DNA of 35,843 bases from Schizochytrium sp. CCTCC M209059 (taxonomy: Eukaryota > Sar > Bigyra > Thraustochytrida > Thraustochytriidae), in the NCBI GenBank assembly GCA_000818945.1, contig KN805466.1, forward strand, positions 1 to 35,843, written 5' to 3'. A program made the translations under genes and the position numbers. This document shows, one piece after another, positions 1 to 8,373 of this stretch. Within the stretch, counting starts at the first letter, position 1. The number at the start of each line of letters is the position of its first letter. The notes beneath the pieces are model-generated. The model worked only from the letters and a program-made list of their open reading frames with translations, had not been told where the DNA came from and made no database searches.

Positions 1-164
1 GCCGCGCGTGACTAGGCCTAGTGCAGTTTTGAAAAGACCAGGTAGCATCGGTTATGAGAAAAATCTGTTTGATTTATTGATTCTTGTAGGATTTGCACAC
101 AATACTTTCGAAGTTCGCGTGTTTTTGCCCACAAGACCCTGCGCTGGAAATAGCGAATGAGTAG

Positions 165-255
165 TGATGCTTTTCCGCGGTTTTGTTTCCTTGAAGTGAA
201 CGTGTGCACGCGCGCTCGACGGACGGCGTGTGCGAACTTTACCTGATCTGTGTCA
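165..255 (+). promoter_or_regulatory. Conserved 91-bp leader, copy A
   Basis: This stretch is identical to 5976-6066 although the flanking 150 bases on the left have diverged between the copies. It lies upstream of the nuclease-kinase start at 508, so a promoter or 5' leader is likely. It contains a 10-codon upstream open frame (ATG at 166, TGA at 196-198) that is also conserved. The regulatory role is inferred from conservation and position only. Confidence 0.45.
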
Positions 256-507
256 TGATGCTTGGTGCAATGGTGACGCCGATGCCCCTTGCTCTTTTTT
301 AATTTGCTCACATGCGCCGTCCGCCGAAGCTCGCGGGCAGCACGGCTGCAGGCGGGCAGTTCCGCAACGAGCGCCCAGACAGGGCCGTGCTTGGCTTTGC
401 TCCTTACGTCCATCGATCGCCCGGCCGCTCTACTTTATTTGCAGCAAGCGGCAACGAAGACGGCCACCGCTGCGCTCGACTCTGTGTGTGCTCACGCCGA
501 CCGCGCG

Positions 508-2706
508 ATGCCTTTGACCCGCCTGCCCATCGAGGAGATCGACTACCGCAAGTGGAAGGACGAGCACTTCCGAGCCCTCACGTCCGGGGATGTCAAATTC
601 TTTAGCGACGAAAGCGTGCAGGATTTCGCTATGCACTTGATGGAATACCGGGAAACAACCTTGAGCGGACTCGTTAACACTGATACGCGAGACGCATTCT
701 CCGAGGCGGCCCTATTCGCCAGCAGACGGCAACAAGCCGCCCGGGAAGAGGTGATTAAAGAGCTGAGGGAGGAGAAGGAACTACACAAGGAACGTGCCGC
801 CGCGCAGGATGATGACCGCGAAGTTCTGGTAGAAATAGTTCAAATTCGAAACGACCCGGACCTCTCGCCGGATGAGCGGGCGCGTGAACTTGCCGCCGCC
901 CGGGCGAAACGCGCCTCAATTTTGGCCGACCTTGCTGAGATTGAAAATCGCCTCGACGAAAGGGGCTGGTTGCCGCCGGTGAGGGCGAGGCAGGGCCGTG
1001 CGGGCTCCGCCGCGAGCGCCAGTACCGCAGGGACCGACATTGCGGATGCGCAGCGGCGTGAAATAAAAGCGTTGCAATCAATGTTAAATCGAAAAGAGCT
1101 GCCGTGGAAGGAAGTTCTCGGGCGCGCCCTGTGCGAGCAGGTCGTCAACGCGCCCGTGCCGTCGTCCAGCGGGGTGCGCACCTGGGGCATGCCTTTCCAG
1201 CGCATCGGCCACTGGGCAGATTTCGCCTCGAGCATGGACATCGACGCTTGCATCGGCAAGAAGCTGTCGATCGACGCGGGTGCCTTTCTGACGCAAGGCA
1301 CCCTGGACGCCTCGGAAAGCGAGACGGGCTGCGCCATGCTCATGTACGCGCGCTCGGGCGACCCTCTGTTGCAACACGTCTTTCGGCACTGCGACAAGCC
1401 CTTTGGCGATGTCAATGTATCGCTCAAGTTCGAATACTCCACCGTCGTTCGCGCCCGGCCCGACCAGCTGTGGCTCGTAGGCGGGGGCGACGAAATGCAG
1501 CCTCTCCTGGTGCACGAGCACAAAAGCCCCGCGGTCTTTCCCGGCAGGGATGAACGTGGCGAGGTCATCGGCGAAATTTGGATCCATGCACTGCGGGAGC
1601 CGCCCCTCGGGGGTAGTAACGTCGCCAGCGATAGGATAAAACATGTCGTAGAGCAGGCGTATGGGTACATGATCATCCTCGGACTGCGCTACGGCGCCAT
1701 CAGTACGACTGAGCTCACATGGTTTCTCAAGCGCGACGACCAAAACAATCCGGGCGCGCAGCAACCCGCTGGGCTCCTGGTGTCGAGTCCTTATGAGTGC
1801 ACGGGTGACGGAATGGAATCCCTGCACATCGGATACCTGACCGCCCTCCTGCATGCCATGAAGGCGGGAGACGACGCGCGGAATCAATTCCCCGACCCTA
1901 AATCACCGCTGGGAGTGTATATTGGCGACCGATGGCGCACCAAGCTGGGCGATAGGAACCAGCCTTCGATGGGCCACGTGGGGACGCCCTACGAGCAAAA
2001 GACCTTTGATTTCCTTTTCAACGTCAAGAACACACCCCCGGCACAGGGCGGGGCGGGCGGTCTGCTTCCACTCAATCGCTCTGCCATGGCAGACCTGCTG
2101 CCGGTGCCGTACGACAAGGCCTACGAGCGCGTTCGAGAGTCTGCGGCCTCGAGCGTGCTGCGGCTGCGACGACCCGACGGGCTCGAATTCATCATCAAGA
2201 CGCCCGTGGTGGGCGGGTCCGGCGGCCTCTCCGCCGCCGAGGCTGCCGACGCAGTGCTGCGCGAGACGAGCGTCTACGCGGCGCTCTTCGCTCTGCAGGG
2301 GTCGGCGGTGCCGCCTCTGGTCTACGGCGGCGCGCTCATGTGCGAGGAGGACGGCGGCTGGCACGCGGTCATCACCTTGGATGTGGGAACGAGCTTGGAC
2401 CAACTCGAGGCGCCGCTGCACAAGGAGGTGCAGACCCGGGCCCTCGCGGCCCTCGCCTGCGTGCACGCGGCCGGCTGTCTGCACGGCGACGTGGCGCTGC
2501 GGAACTTTGTGCTTTGCCCCAACACAGGCGCCGTGCGTGTGATTGACTTTGCTCGCGCCGAGCTGGTGGACGTCGGTTCCGCCGAAGCAAAACGCGGCGC
2601 CGCGGCTGAGATGGCCGACCTCCGAGAATGTCTCGGGCTTGCGCCGGCGGACGTCTCTTCGCAGTCGCAGCAGCAGACTTCGTCGAGCGCCCGCGGTTTG
2701 GCATGA
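508..2706 (+). CDS. PD-(D/E)XK nuclease - protein kinase fusion, copy A
   Basis: Protein of 732 residues. Residues 1-60 are unassigned; 68-195 are charged and probably helical/coiled coil. A restriction-endonuclease-type fold follows: PD at 318-319, then EHK (ExK) at 337-339 and a helix with a conserved Q and Y (QAYGY, 383-387). Residues 530-690 are kinase-like: lysine K564 in FIIK, a glutamate at 586 for helix C, the catalytic loop HGDVALRNF (659-667, with D661 and N666) and IDF (D680) as the metal-binding aspartate. The glycine loop is not obvious. REase-kinase fusions of this kind are known from Crinkler/RHS-type effectors and fungal FunK1-like proteins; no Crinkler header or P-loop NTPase is visible. 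The open frame runs upstream to 289 but has no ATG before 508. No signal peptide is seen. Whether it is an effector, a selfish-element toxin or a host protein is not decidable here. Confidence 0.82.
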   Translation: MPLTRLPIEEIDYRKWKDEHFRALTSGDVKFFSDESVQDFAMHLMEYRETTLSGLVNTDTRDAFSEAALFASRRQQAAREEVIKELREEKELHKERAAAQDDDREVLVEIVQIRNDPDLSPDERARELAAARAKRASILADLAEIENRLDERGWLPPVRARQGRAGSAASASTAGTDIADAQRREIKALQSMLNRKELPWKEVLGRALCEQVVNAPVPSSSGVRTWGMPFQRIGHWADFASSMDIDACIGKKLSIDAGAFLTQGTLDASESETGCAMLMYARSGDPLLQHVFRHCDKPFGDVNVSLKFEYSTVVRARPDQLWLVGGGDEMQPLLVHEHKSPAVFPGRDERGEVIGEIWIHALREPPLGGSNVASDRIKHVVEQAYGYMIILGLRYGAISTTELTWFLKRDDQNNPGAQQPAGLLVSSPYECTGDGMESLHIGYLTALLHAMKAGDDARNQFPDPKSPLGVYIGDRWRTKLGDRNQPSMGHVGTPYEQKTFDFLFNVKNTPPAQGGAGGLLPLNRSAMADLLPVPYDKAYERVRESAASSVLRLRRPDGLEFIIKTPVVGGSGGLSAAEAADAVLRETSVYAALFALQGSAVPPLVYGGALMCEEDGGWHAVITLDVGTSLDQLEAPLHKEVQTRALAALACVHAAGCLHGDVALRNFVLCPNTGAVRVIDFARAELVDVGSAEAKRGAAAEMADLRECLGLAPADVSSQSQQQTSSSARGLA

Positions 2707-2856
2707 AGACTAAAACAAAAAAAAAGAGTTGAAGTGAACCCGGCACTGCCTATTTAAGATAGATTTGATTGACAGTAATTATTTACCCGACTCTCTGTCC
2801 TTGTTGCGGCAACGGGCCCTCTCCCTCTCTCTCTGGTTGCGCTTCGCGTCCATGTC

Positions 2857-3333
2857 TCAGTAGTCGAGGATCTCGCTGTAGCCCAGCATGGTGCTGATCT
2901 TCTTTTTGGCCAGCATCAGCTCGCGGATCTCCTTTTGGATGATGACGAGGTTCTTGATGTTGTTGTTGAGCGGCTCGACCGCGTTGTTGCGCACATTGCG
3001 CAGGAGCGCCGTCGAAATCATGTTGTTGCGGATTGACGTGAGCACCTTGAGCTGCTTGAGGATCTCGTCCGTGGGGTAGTTGGTGTGCACGGTGAAGTGC
3101 TCCTCGATGCACGGCAGCGTCCACTCCTCCCGCACGATGGGGCGGCAGTGGCGGTCGAAGTGGGCCTTGACCAGGCAGAACAGCGCCGGCTGGCTCACCG
3201 CCTCGGCGTTCTCCGTGTACAGCTTCATGAGCGTGACGAACTCCGGGTTCTCGCGCATCGACCCGGCGTTGATGTACTTGCAGGCGAAGCAGGTCTCCTT
3301 GAACTTGACCTCCGTCAGCTGCTCGTACGTCAT
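2857..3333 (-). CDS. Hypothetical protein, 158 aa, copy A
   Basis: Convergent with the nuclease-kinase gene, whose stop lies 150 bases away. ATG at 3331-3333. The protein has CxxC near the N-terminus (C15, C18), a cluster H58/H62/C63, a W71 followed by H79 and H83, and a helical C-terminal half ending in ILDY. The Cys/His spacing suggests a small metal-binding domain. The layout (CxxC, then W and HxxxH, then a helical tail) reminds me of small conserved proteins of large DNA viruses, but this is recollection, not a match. Preserved without change in copy B, so it is probably a real gene rather than chance. Function unknown. Confidence 0.6.
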   Translation of the reverse strand: MTYEQLTEVKFKETCFACKYINAGSMRENPEFVTLMKLYTENAEAVSQPALFCLVKAHFDRHCRPIVREEWTLPCIEEHFTVHTNYPTDEILKQLKVLTSIRNNMISTALLRNVRNNAVEPLNNNIKNLVIIQKEIRELMLAKKKISTMLGYSEILDY

Positions 3334-4223
3334 GGGCTGTCAGCAATCAAAAACCAGCGAGTCCCGGCCGTTTCTCGTTTCAGATCTTACTTTGGCCATA
3401 CGGCCACGAGTCAGCCTCAAGCTAGCTTCTTTGCTACCGTATTGTCTTTGAGATCATCGTCAAAAGCTGCTTTGGTGGAGTCGCACGGCGGCTCAGTTTC
3501 AGACTCTCCCCAGTCCATCAATCAGCACCCGTACTCGGCGCCCCGCCTTCTTCGACCGTTTTTTCCAACGTGTGTGCTGATGTTCAGCAAGCCAGCCAGC
3601 GGGATCTGTTTTTAAGTTCGCGCGTGGGCACATGATGATGTAAAGTAGGTTCAAGTTTTTGCCAAGTCTGGCGGCAGCCTTGCCTGGCATCGACGAGGAT
3701 GTCCGCTGAACACACAAGCTCATCTGACAAACCCGCAGGGAGACGTTCAAAAATTGCTTCTGACCTGCTCAACCAAGGGACGCCACAAAGGAGAAAGCAA
3801 GATTGAAGGCGAACAAGTAGCTCACTTGACGCAGGCGGCAGCATGCCTCTAGCGCTCAGTGTCCAAGTTCATCAGCCAGTGAGCCATTGTCAACGACACA
3901 TTGTCCCAGCGCACAGCACCAGACAAGTCTCCTCGCGTGACCTTGACATCCCTTGGCCTCTTGCTCGCCACCTGAACCAGCAACAGCACAGCCCGTTTCG
4001 CCGAACGATGTCATTTCCACGGTCGAGTTTTTTTTTCCCATGTACGAGGTCCAAGAGCAAGTCACGACTTTGACGATATGGCGCCTATGGTTTTGCTTTT
4101 AGCGCGAGCGATAATGGTTGCATGAACTTGGCAATTGATGCCCGGTGTTGTCATCAATGACAGCATCCAAAAAACGATTGGCGCCAGCAGCCGCACTTTA
4201 TTCTTCGAAACCATTGACTGCAG
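3334..4223. other. Spacer in copy A, no clear gene
   Basis: About 0.9 kb duplicated exactly at 8851-9740. The open frames on both strands are short, lack recognisable motifs and overlap one another, so I call none. The left part is probably the promoter of the reverse 158-residue gene. Confidence 0.5.
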
Positions 4224-4565
4224 CTAAGTTGAACGTGAGCTCAATGCAAGACCGCCACGCATACAAGCAACCTCGTGCACGACCACCTGGGAAGAAGGCC
4301 CGTCGTCGCGTTCGAGGAAGAGGAAGGCGGTTCTGTCGTTGAGCACGGCGTGTGTGGGCGTCGCGCCGCTGGGTGTATCGATACAGACCTTCCCGACGAC
4401 CGCGGCGGCTTCGCCCATCTCGTAAATGCAGGCTTCGTCATCCGCGCTAGCGATGAAGCGGTTGCGCGCGGAGAGGTCCGCCGCAGCGTGCGTCTCGCAC
4501 GACCTCGCGGCGGCTGCCAGCGCCAGCGTCGCGGCCAGTGCCGTGAGACGCAGCAGCGGAGTCAT
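4224..4565 (-). CDS. Small secreted protein, 113 aa
   Basis: The ATG at 4563-4565 is chosen because it begins a classical signal peptide: an N-terminal MTPLLRL, then an Ala/Leu-rich hydrophobic core, then AAARSC. The mature part has four cysteines (after the cleavage site, in ACIY, VCID and VACM) and would be extracellular or luminal. An in-frame ATG at 4661 would bury the signal sequence. The last 18 codons lie inside the duplicated block: the breakpoint at 4280 cuts the gene, so copy B keeps only the tail. The 3' end here could itself have been created by the rearrangement. It is divergent from the gene at 4731. Family not recognised. Confidence 0.5.
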   Translation of the reverse strand: MTPLLRLTALAATLALAAAARSCETHAAADLSARNRFIASADDEACIYEMGEAAAVVGKVCIDTPSGATPTHAVLNDRTAFLFLERDDGPSSQVVVHEVACMRGGLALSSRST

Positions 4566-4730
4566 TGTCGCGCGAAGAGATAGGAGCGGGGGCCCGGCTT
4601 CTGTCGATCGGAATGGGTCCTTCTCGCCTCCCTTGCGCAAAATTCCCATATACGTGTGCACTGCGCGCGAGTCAGCGTGTATTGTGTGCTGCGTTGCATT
4701 GATTGATTGCCCGGGCGAGAGGAGCGGGGA

Positions 4731-5093
4731 ATGGTCGCCGATGGGAAGCCGGGGCGCGAGGGGGGCCCACTGGCGCGCATCGAGGGCGACGAGGGGGCCT
4801 ACGAGCGCTTCCTCGAGGCGCTGCCCGCCTTCTTCGAGGACGAGCGCTGCAACTTTCTCCTAAGCCACTACTTGTGGGACGAGCCCTCGCGCCTGGAGAT
4901 GCTCGTGCGGCACCTGCGACTCGCAGACCTCGTGCGACGTGTGTACCTTGTCACGCGCAATGAGCCGCCGCCGCCGGCGGTGCTGCGGGCGGCGGTGCGG
5001 CGCCTGGCGCTCGCCGCCCGCCTCGACCCCTGCATCGCCGACAGCGTGCGGCGCGGGCGGTTCCCGCTGAGCCAGCTGCACCTGCTGGGCTGA
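4731..5093 (+). CDS. Hypothetical protein, 120 aa
   Basis: Open frame from ATG 4731, divergent from the secreted-protein gene with 165 bases between the starts. The product is rich in Leu, Arg and Ala, with an acidic N-terminal helix (AYERFLEALPAFFEDE) and probable helical repeats. No family recognised. GC-rich codon use resembles the CHMP-like gene that starts 88 bases downstream on the same strand. It could be an exon of a larger gene or a chance GC-rich frame. Confidence 0.4.
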   Translation: MVADGKPGREGGPLARIEGDEGAYERFLEALPAFFEDERCNFLLSHYLWDEPSRLEMLVRHLRLADLVRRVYLVTRNEPPPPAVLRAAVRRLALAARLDPCIADSVRRGRFPLSQLHLLG

Positions 5094-5181
5094 GGTCCTC
5101 TGCCGGAGTCAGCCAGCATACATGCGGGACGGCCCGTGTCGGTGTTGTGGCGGACAGAACAAAAACGAAAGGGCGAGGAGG

Positions 5182-5823
5182 ATGCTGAGCAGGCTCTTTG
5201 GCCCGTCCGAGGAGCAGCTGCGGCGGGAGCGGAGGGCCGCCGAGCACGAGCGACTGCGGGAGCAGAGGCTGCAGATGCGGCTCATGGTCGCCTCGGCCGA
5301 CCGCAGCGACGCGCGCAGCCGGCGCGCCCAGCGCAAGGCGGAGCGGTCCGCGGCGGCGGCGGTGCACCGCGGGGAGCTGGAGCTCGAGCGCGGCCGCCTC
5401 GTGGCGCGGCAGGCCGTCTCCCTCAAGCACCAGTCGCAGCGCCAGTTCAAGTTCGCCCGCCGCCTGGAGCAGCTGAGCGTGACCGTGGACGAGGCCGCCG
5501 AAACCGGCCGCATCGTGGAGAACGTGGGCGACCTGCTCGGCGCGCTCGACGCGGTGCGCCCCGACGCGGAGCGCGTCGCCGAGATCGACGCGCGGCTCCT
5601 GGACGCCAGCTGCGACACCGGCGCCGCGCGCGACGCCATGGGCGACGCGGTGGCCGCCGCGCAGGGCACCGCCAGGGCGGACGCGGCGCGCATCGAGGCC
5701 GAGGCCGACGCCTTTCTCGACCAGCAGCTCTGCGCGCAAAAGGCCATGGAGAGCGACCCGGCCGGCCTCGTGCTCCCGATGGCGCCATCCGGTGCGCGGG
5801 ACAGGAGCGCGCGCCGCGCGTGA
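5182..5823 (+). CDS. Snf7/CHMP-like (ESCRT-III) protein
   Basis: Protein of 213 residues from ATG 5182. I prefer this start to the in-frame ATG at 5122 because MLSRLFGPSEEQLRRERR looks like the basic first helix of CHMP2/CHMP1-type proteins. The rest is a long Ala/Arg/Glu-rich helical coiled coil with a K-Q helix (SLKHQSQRQFKFARRLEQL), a segment resembling the GRIVENVGDLL region of CHMP1/2 and DAMGDAV near the C-terminus. ESCRT-III proteins polymerise on membranes and drive scission. No convincing C-terminal MIM is seen. Composition bias could mimic the family, so subfamily is left open. Its last codons fall in the duplicated block, and the window begins in the same sequence, so another copy may lie upstream. 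Confidence 0.5.
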   Translation: MLSRLFGPSEEQLRRERRAAEHERLREQRLQMRLMVASADRSDARSRRAQRKAERSAAAAVHRGELELERGRLVARQAVSLKHQSQRQFKFARRLEQLSVTVDEAAETGRIVENVGDLLGALDAVRPDAERVAEIDARLLDASCDTGAARDAMGDAVAAAQGTARADAARIEAEADAFLDQQLCAQKAMESDPAGLVLPMAPSGARDRSARRA

Positions 5824-5834
5824 CTAGGCCTAGT
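5823..5834. other. 12-bp perfect palindrome at duplication start
   Basis: ACTAGGCCTAGT directly follows the first two bases of the CHMP-like stop codon. The same palindrome occurs at 11-22, at the left end of copy A. Confidence 0.6.
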
Positions 5835-5975
5835 GCAGTTTTGAAAAGACCAGGTAGCATCGGTTATGAGAAAAACATGTTTGATTTATTGATTCTTGTA
5901 TGGTTTGCACACAATACCTTCAAAGTCTTGCGTGTTCTTGCCACAAGACCCTGAATTAGAAATAGCAGACAATGA

Positions 5976-6066
5976 TGATGCTTTTCCGCGGTTTTGTTTC
6001 CTTGAAGTGAACGTGTGCACGCGCGCTCGACGGACGGCGTGTGCGAACTTTACCTGATCTGTGTCA
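5976..6066 (+). promoter_or_regulatory. Conserved 91-bp leader, copy B
   Basis: Identical to 165-255. In this copy the leader is joined almost directly (two extra bases) to the codon equivalent to residue 12 of copy A, because the intervening 285 bases are missing. The small conserved upstream open frame (ATG 5977) is kept. Confidence 0.45.
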
Positions 6067-6117
6067 CCGACTACCGCAAGTGGGAGGACACGCACTTTGA
6101 AACCCTCACGGCCGAGC

Positions 6118-8223
6118 ATGTCAAATTCTTTAGCGACGAAAGCGTGCAGGATTTCCAATGACCATTTGAGGGAGCACTGGTCGAGCCTGGCCGAGGGGAC
6201 GCTGCTTGCCTTCGCGCAGGCAGCGAATGACGCCAGCAGACGGCAAGCAGCCGCCCGGGAAGAGGTGATTAAAGAGCTGAGGGAGAGGGATGAGTTGAAA
6301 GATGAACGTGCCGCCGCGCAGGATTATGACCGCGAAGTTCTGGTAGAAATAGTTCAAATTCAAGGCGACCCGGACCTCTCGCCGGATGAGCGGGCGCGTG
6401 AACTTGCCGAAGCCGAGACGAAACGCGCCTCAATTTTGGCCGACCTTGCTGAGATTGAAAATCGCCTCGACGAAAGGGGCTGGTTGCCGGCGAGGGCGAG
6501 GAAGCGCCGCGCGGGCTCCGCCGCGAGCGCCAGTACCGCAGGGGCCGGCCTTGCGGATGCACAGCGGCGTGAAATAGATGCATTGCGATCAATGTTAGAT
6601 CGACAAGAGCTGCCGTGGAAGGAAGTTCTCGGGCGCGCCTTGTGCGAGCAGGTCGTCAACGCGGTCGTGCCGTCGTCCAGCGGGGCGCGCAACTGGGGCA
6701 TGCCTTTCCAGCGCATCGGCCACTGGGAAGATTTCGCCTCGAGCATGGACATCGACGATGTCATCGGCGATAAGCTGTCGATCGACGCGGGTGCCTTTCT
6801 GACCCAAGGCATCCTGGACGCCTCGGAAAGCGAGACGGGTTGCGCCATGATCATGTACGCGCGCTCGGGCGACCCTCTTTTGCAACACGTCTTTCGGCAC
6901 TGCGACAAGCCCTTTGACGATGTCAAGGTATCGCTCAAGTTCGAATACACCACCGTCGTTCTCGCCCGGCCCGACCAGCTGTGGCTCGTAGGCGGGGGCG
7001 ACAGGGGCGACGAAATGCAGCCTCTCCTGGTGCACGAGCACAAAAGCCCCGCGGTCTTTCCCGGCGTTGATGAAGATCGGAATGTCATTAAAAACCTTTG
7101 GGACCATGCGCTGAGGAGCACGCCCTACGGGCGTAGAGGCGCCGTCGATAGGATAAAACATGTCGTAGAGCAGGCGTACGGGTACATGATCATCCTCGGG
7201 CTGCGCTACGGCGCCATCAGTACGACTGAGCTCACATGGTTTCTCAAGCGCGACGACAACGACAGTCCGGGCGCGCAGCAACCCGCTGGGCTCCTGGTGT
7301 CGAGTCCTTATGAGTGCACGGGTGACGGAATGGAATCCCTGCACATCGGATACCTGACCGCCCTCCTGCATGCCATGAAGGCGGGAGACGACGCGCGGAA
7401 TCAATTCCCCGACCCTAAATCACCGCTGGGAGTGTATATTGGCGACCGATGGCGCACCAAGCTGGGCGATAGGAACCAGCCTTCGATGGGCCACGTGGGG
7501 ACGCCCTACGAGCAAAAGACCTTTGATTTCCTTTTCAACGTCAAGAACACACCCCCGGCACAGGGCGGGGCGGGCGGTCTGCTTCCACTCAATCGCTCTG
7601 CCATGGCAGACCTGCTGCCGGTGCCGTACGACAAGGCCTACGAGCGCGTTCGAGAGTCTGCGGCCTCGAGCGTGCTGCGGCTGCGACGACCCGACGGGCT
7701 CGAATTCATCATCAAGACGCCCGTGGTGGGCGGGTCCGGCGGCCTCTCCGCCGCCGAGGCTGCCGACGCAGTGCTGCGCGAGACGAGCGTCTACGCGGCG
7801 CTCTTCGCTCTGCAGGGGTCGGCGGTGCCGCCTCTGGTCTACGGCGGCGCGCTCATGTGCGAGGAGGACGGCGGCTGGCACGCGGTCATCACCTTGGATG
7901 TGGGAACGAGCTTGGACCAACTCGAGGCGCCGCTGCACAAGGAGGTGCAGACCCGGGCCCTCGCGGCCCTCGCCTGCGTGCACGCGGCCGGCTGTCTGCA
8001 CGGCGACGTGGCGCTGCGGAACTTTGTGCTTTGCCCCAACACAGGCGCCGTGCGTGTGATTGACTTTGCTCGCGCCGAGCTGGTGGACGTCGGTTCCGCC
8101 GAAGCAAAACGCGGCGCCGCGGCTGAGATGGCCGACCTCCGAGAATGTCTCGGGCTTGCGCCGGCGGACGTCTCTTCGCAGTCGCAGCAGCAGACTTCGT
8201 CGAGCGCCCGCGGTTTGGCATGA
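6118..8223 (+). CDS. Nuclease-kinase fusion, copy B, 5'-damaged
   Basis: Paralogue of the gene at 508-2706. The original start was removed by the 285-bp deletion. The surviving N-terminal segment (from 6069, equivalent to DYRKW in copy A) runs in another frame and meets a stop at about 6159, where a small indel moves reading into the body frame. The first in-frame ATG for the body is 6118, giving 701 residues whose first 13 or so are frame-shifted sequence. The nuclease PD and EHK motifs, the QAYGY helix and the kinase motifs FIIK, HGDVALRNF and IDF are all intact. It carries three extra residues between PD and ExK. It may be a pseudogene or an N-terminally truncated active gene; the open body argues for recent damage or continued use. 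Confidence 0.65.
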   Translation: MSNSLATKACRISNDHLREHWSSLAEGTLLAFAQAANDASRRQAAAREEVIKELRERDELKDERAAAQDYDREVLVEIVQIQGDPDLSPDERARELAEAETKRASILADLAEIENRLDERGWLPARARKRRAGSAASASTAGAGLADAQRREIDALRSMLDRQELPWKEVLGRALCEQVVNAVVPSSSGARNWGMPFQRIGHWEDFASSMDIDDVIGDKLSIDAGAFLTQGILDASESETGCAMIMYARSGDPLLQHVFRHCDKPFDDVKVSLKFEYTTVVLARPDQLWLVGGGDRGDEMQPLLVHEHKSPAVFPGVDEDRNVIKNLWDHALRSTPYGRRGAVDRIKHVVEQAYGYMIILGLRYGAISTTELTWFLKRDDNDSPGAQQPAGLLVSSPYECTGDGMESLHIGYLTALLHAMKAGDDARNQFPDPKSPLGVYIGDRWRTKLGDRNQPSMGHVGTPYEQKTFDFLFNVKNTPPAQGGAGGLLPLNRSAMADLLPVPYDKAYERVRESAASSVLRLRRPDGLEFIIKTPVVGGSGGLSAAEAADAVLRETSVYAALFALQGSAVPPLVYGGALMCEEDGGWHAVITLDVGTSLDQLEAPLHKEVQTRALAALACVHAAGCLHGDVALRNFVLCPNTGAVRVIDFARAELVDVGSAEAKRGAAAEMADLRECLGLAPADVSSQSQQQTSSSARGLA

Positions 8224-8373
8224 AGACTAAAACAAAAAAAAAGAGTTGAAGTGAACCCGGCACTGCCTATTTAAGATAGATTTGATTGACAGTAATTATT
8301 TACCCGACTCTCTGTCCTTGTTGCGGCAACGGGCCCTCTCCCTCTCTCTCTGGTTGCGCTTCGCGTCCATGTC

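Larger units (their letters stand above)
1..4280. repeat. Direct duplication, copy A
   Basis: First copy of a duplicated block. It matches 5812-9797 and continues past the left edge of the window. It contains a conserved leader, the nuclease-kinase gene, the 158-residue reverse gene and about 0.9 kb of spacer. From 1750 to 4280 the two copies show no difference that I could find: the offset is a constant 5517 bases and translations in several frames on both strands agree. Upstream of 1750 they differ by scattered substitutions and indels. The match ends sharply at 4280/9797, inside the last codons of the secreted-protein gene. Confidence 0.95.

Noticed and set aside
289..507. N-terminal extension of the copy A nuclease-kinase frame
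   Set aside because: The frame is open but begins at TTG and contains no ATG before 508; the sequence looks like leader, and copy B lacks it.
256..540. The segment missing in copy B as an intron, making B a spliced retrocopy
   Set aside because: The segment edges do not carry GT and AG in matching places, and copy B retains upstream and downstream genomic sequence, so a deletion fits better.
1903..2484. 193-residue reverse open frame, repeated at 7420-8001
   Set aside because: It lies antisense inside the kinase coding region. Its conservation only reflects the identity of the two copies, and the composition is typical of GC-rich shadows.
3843..4073. 76-residue forward frame, repeated at 9360-9590
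   Set aside because: It starts at ATG but has no domain and overlaps a comparable reverse frame. It is conserved only because the whole block is identical.
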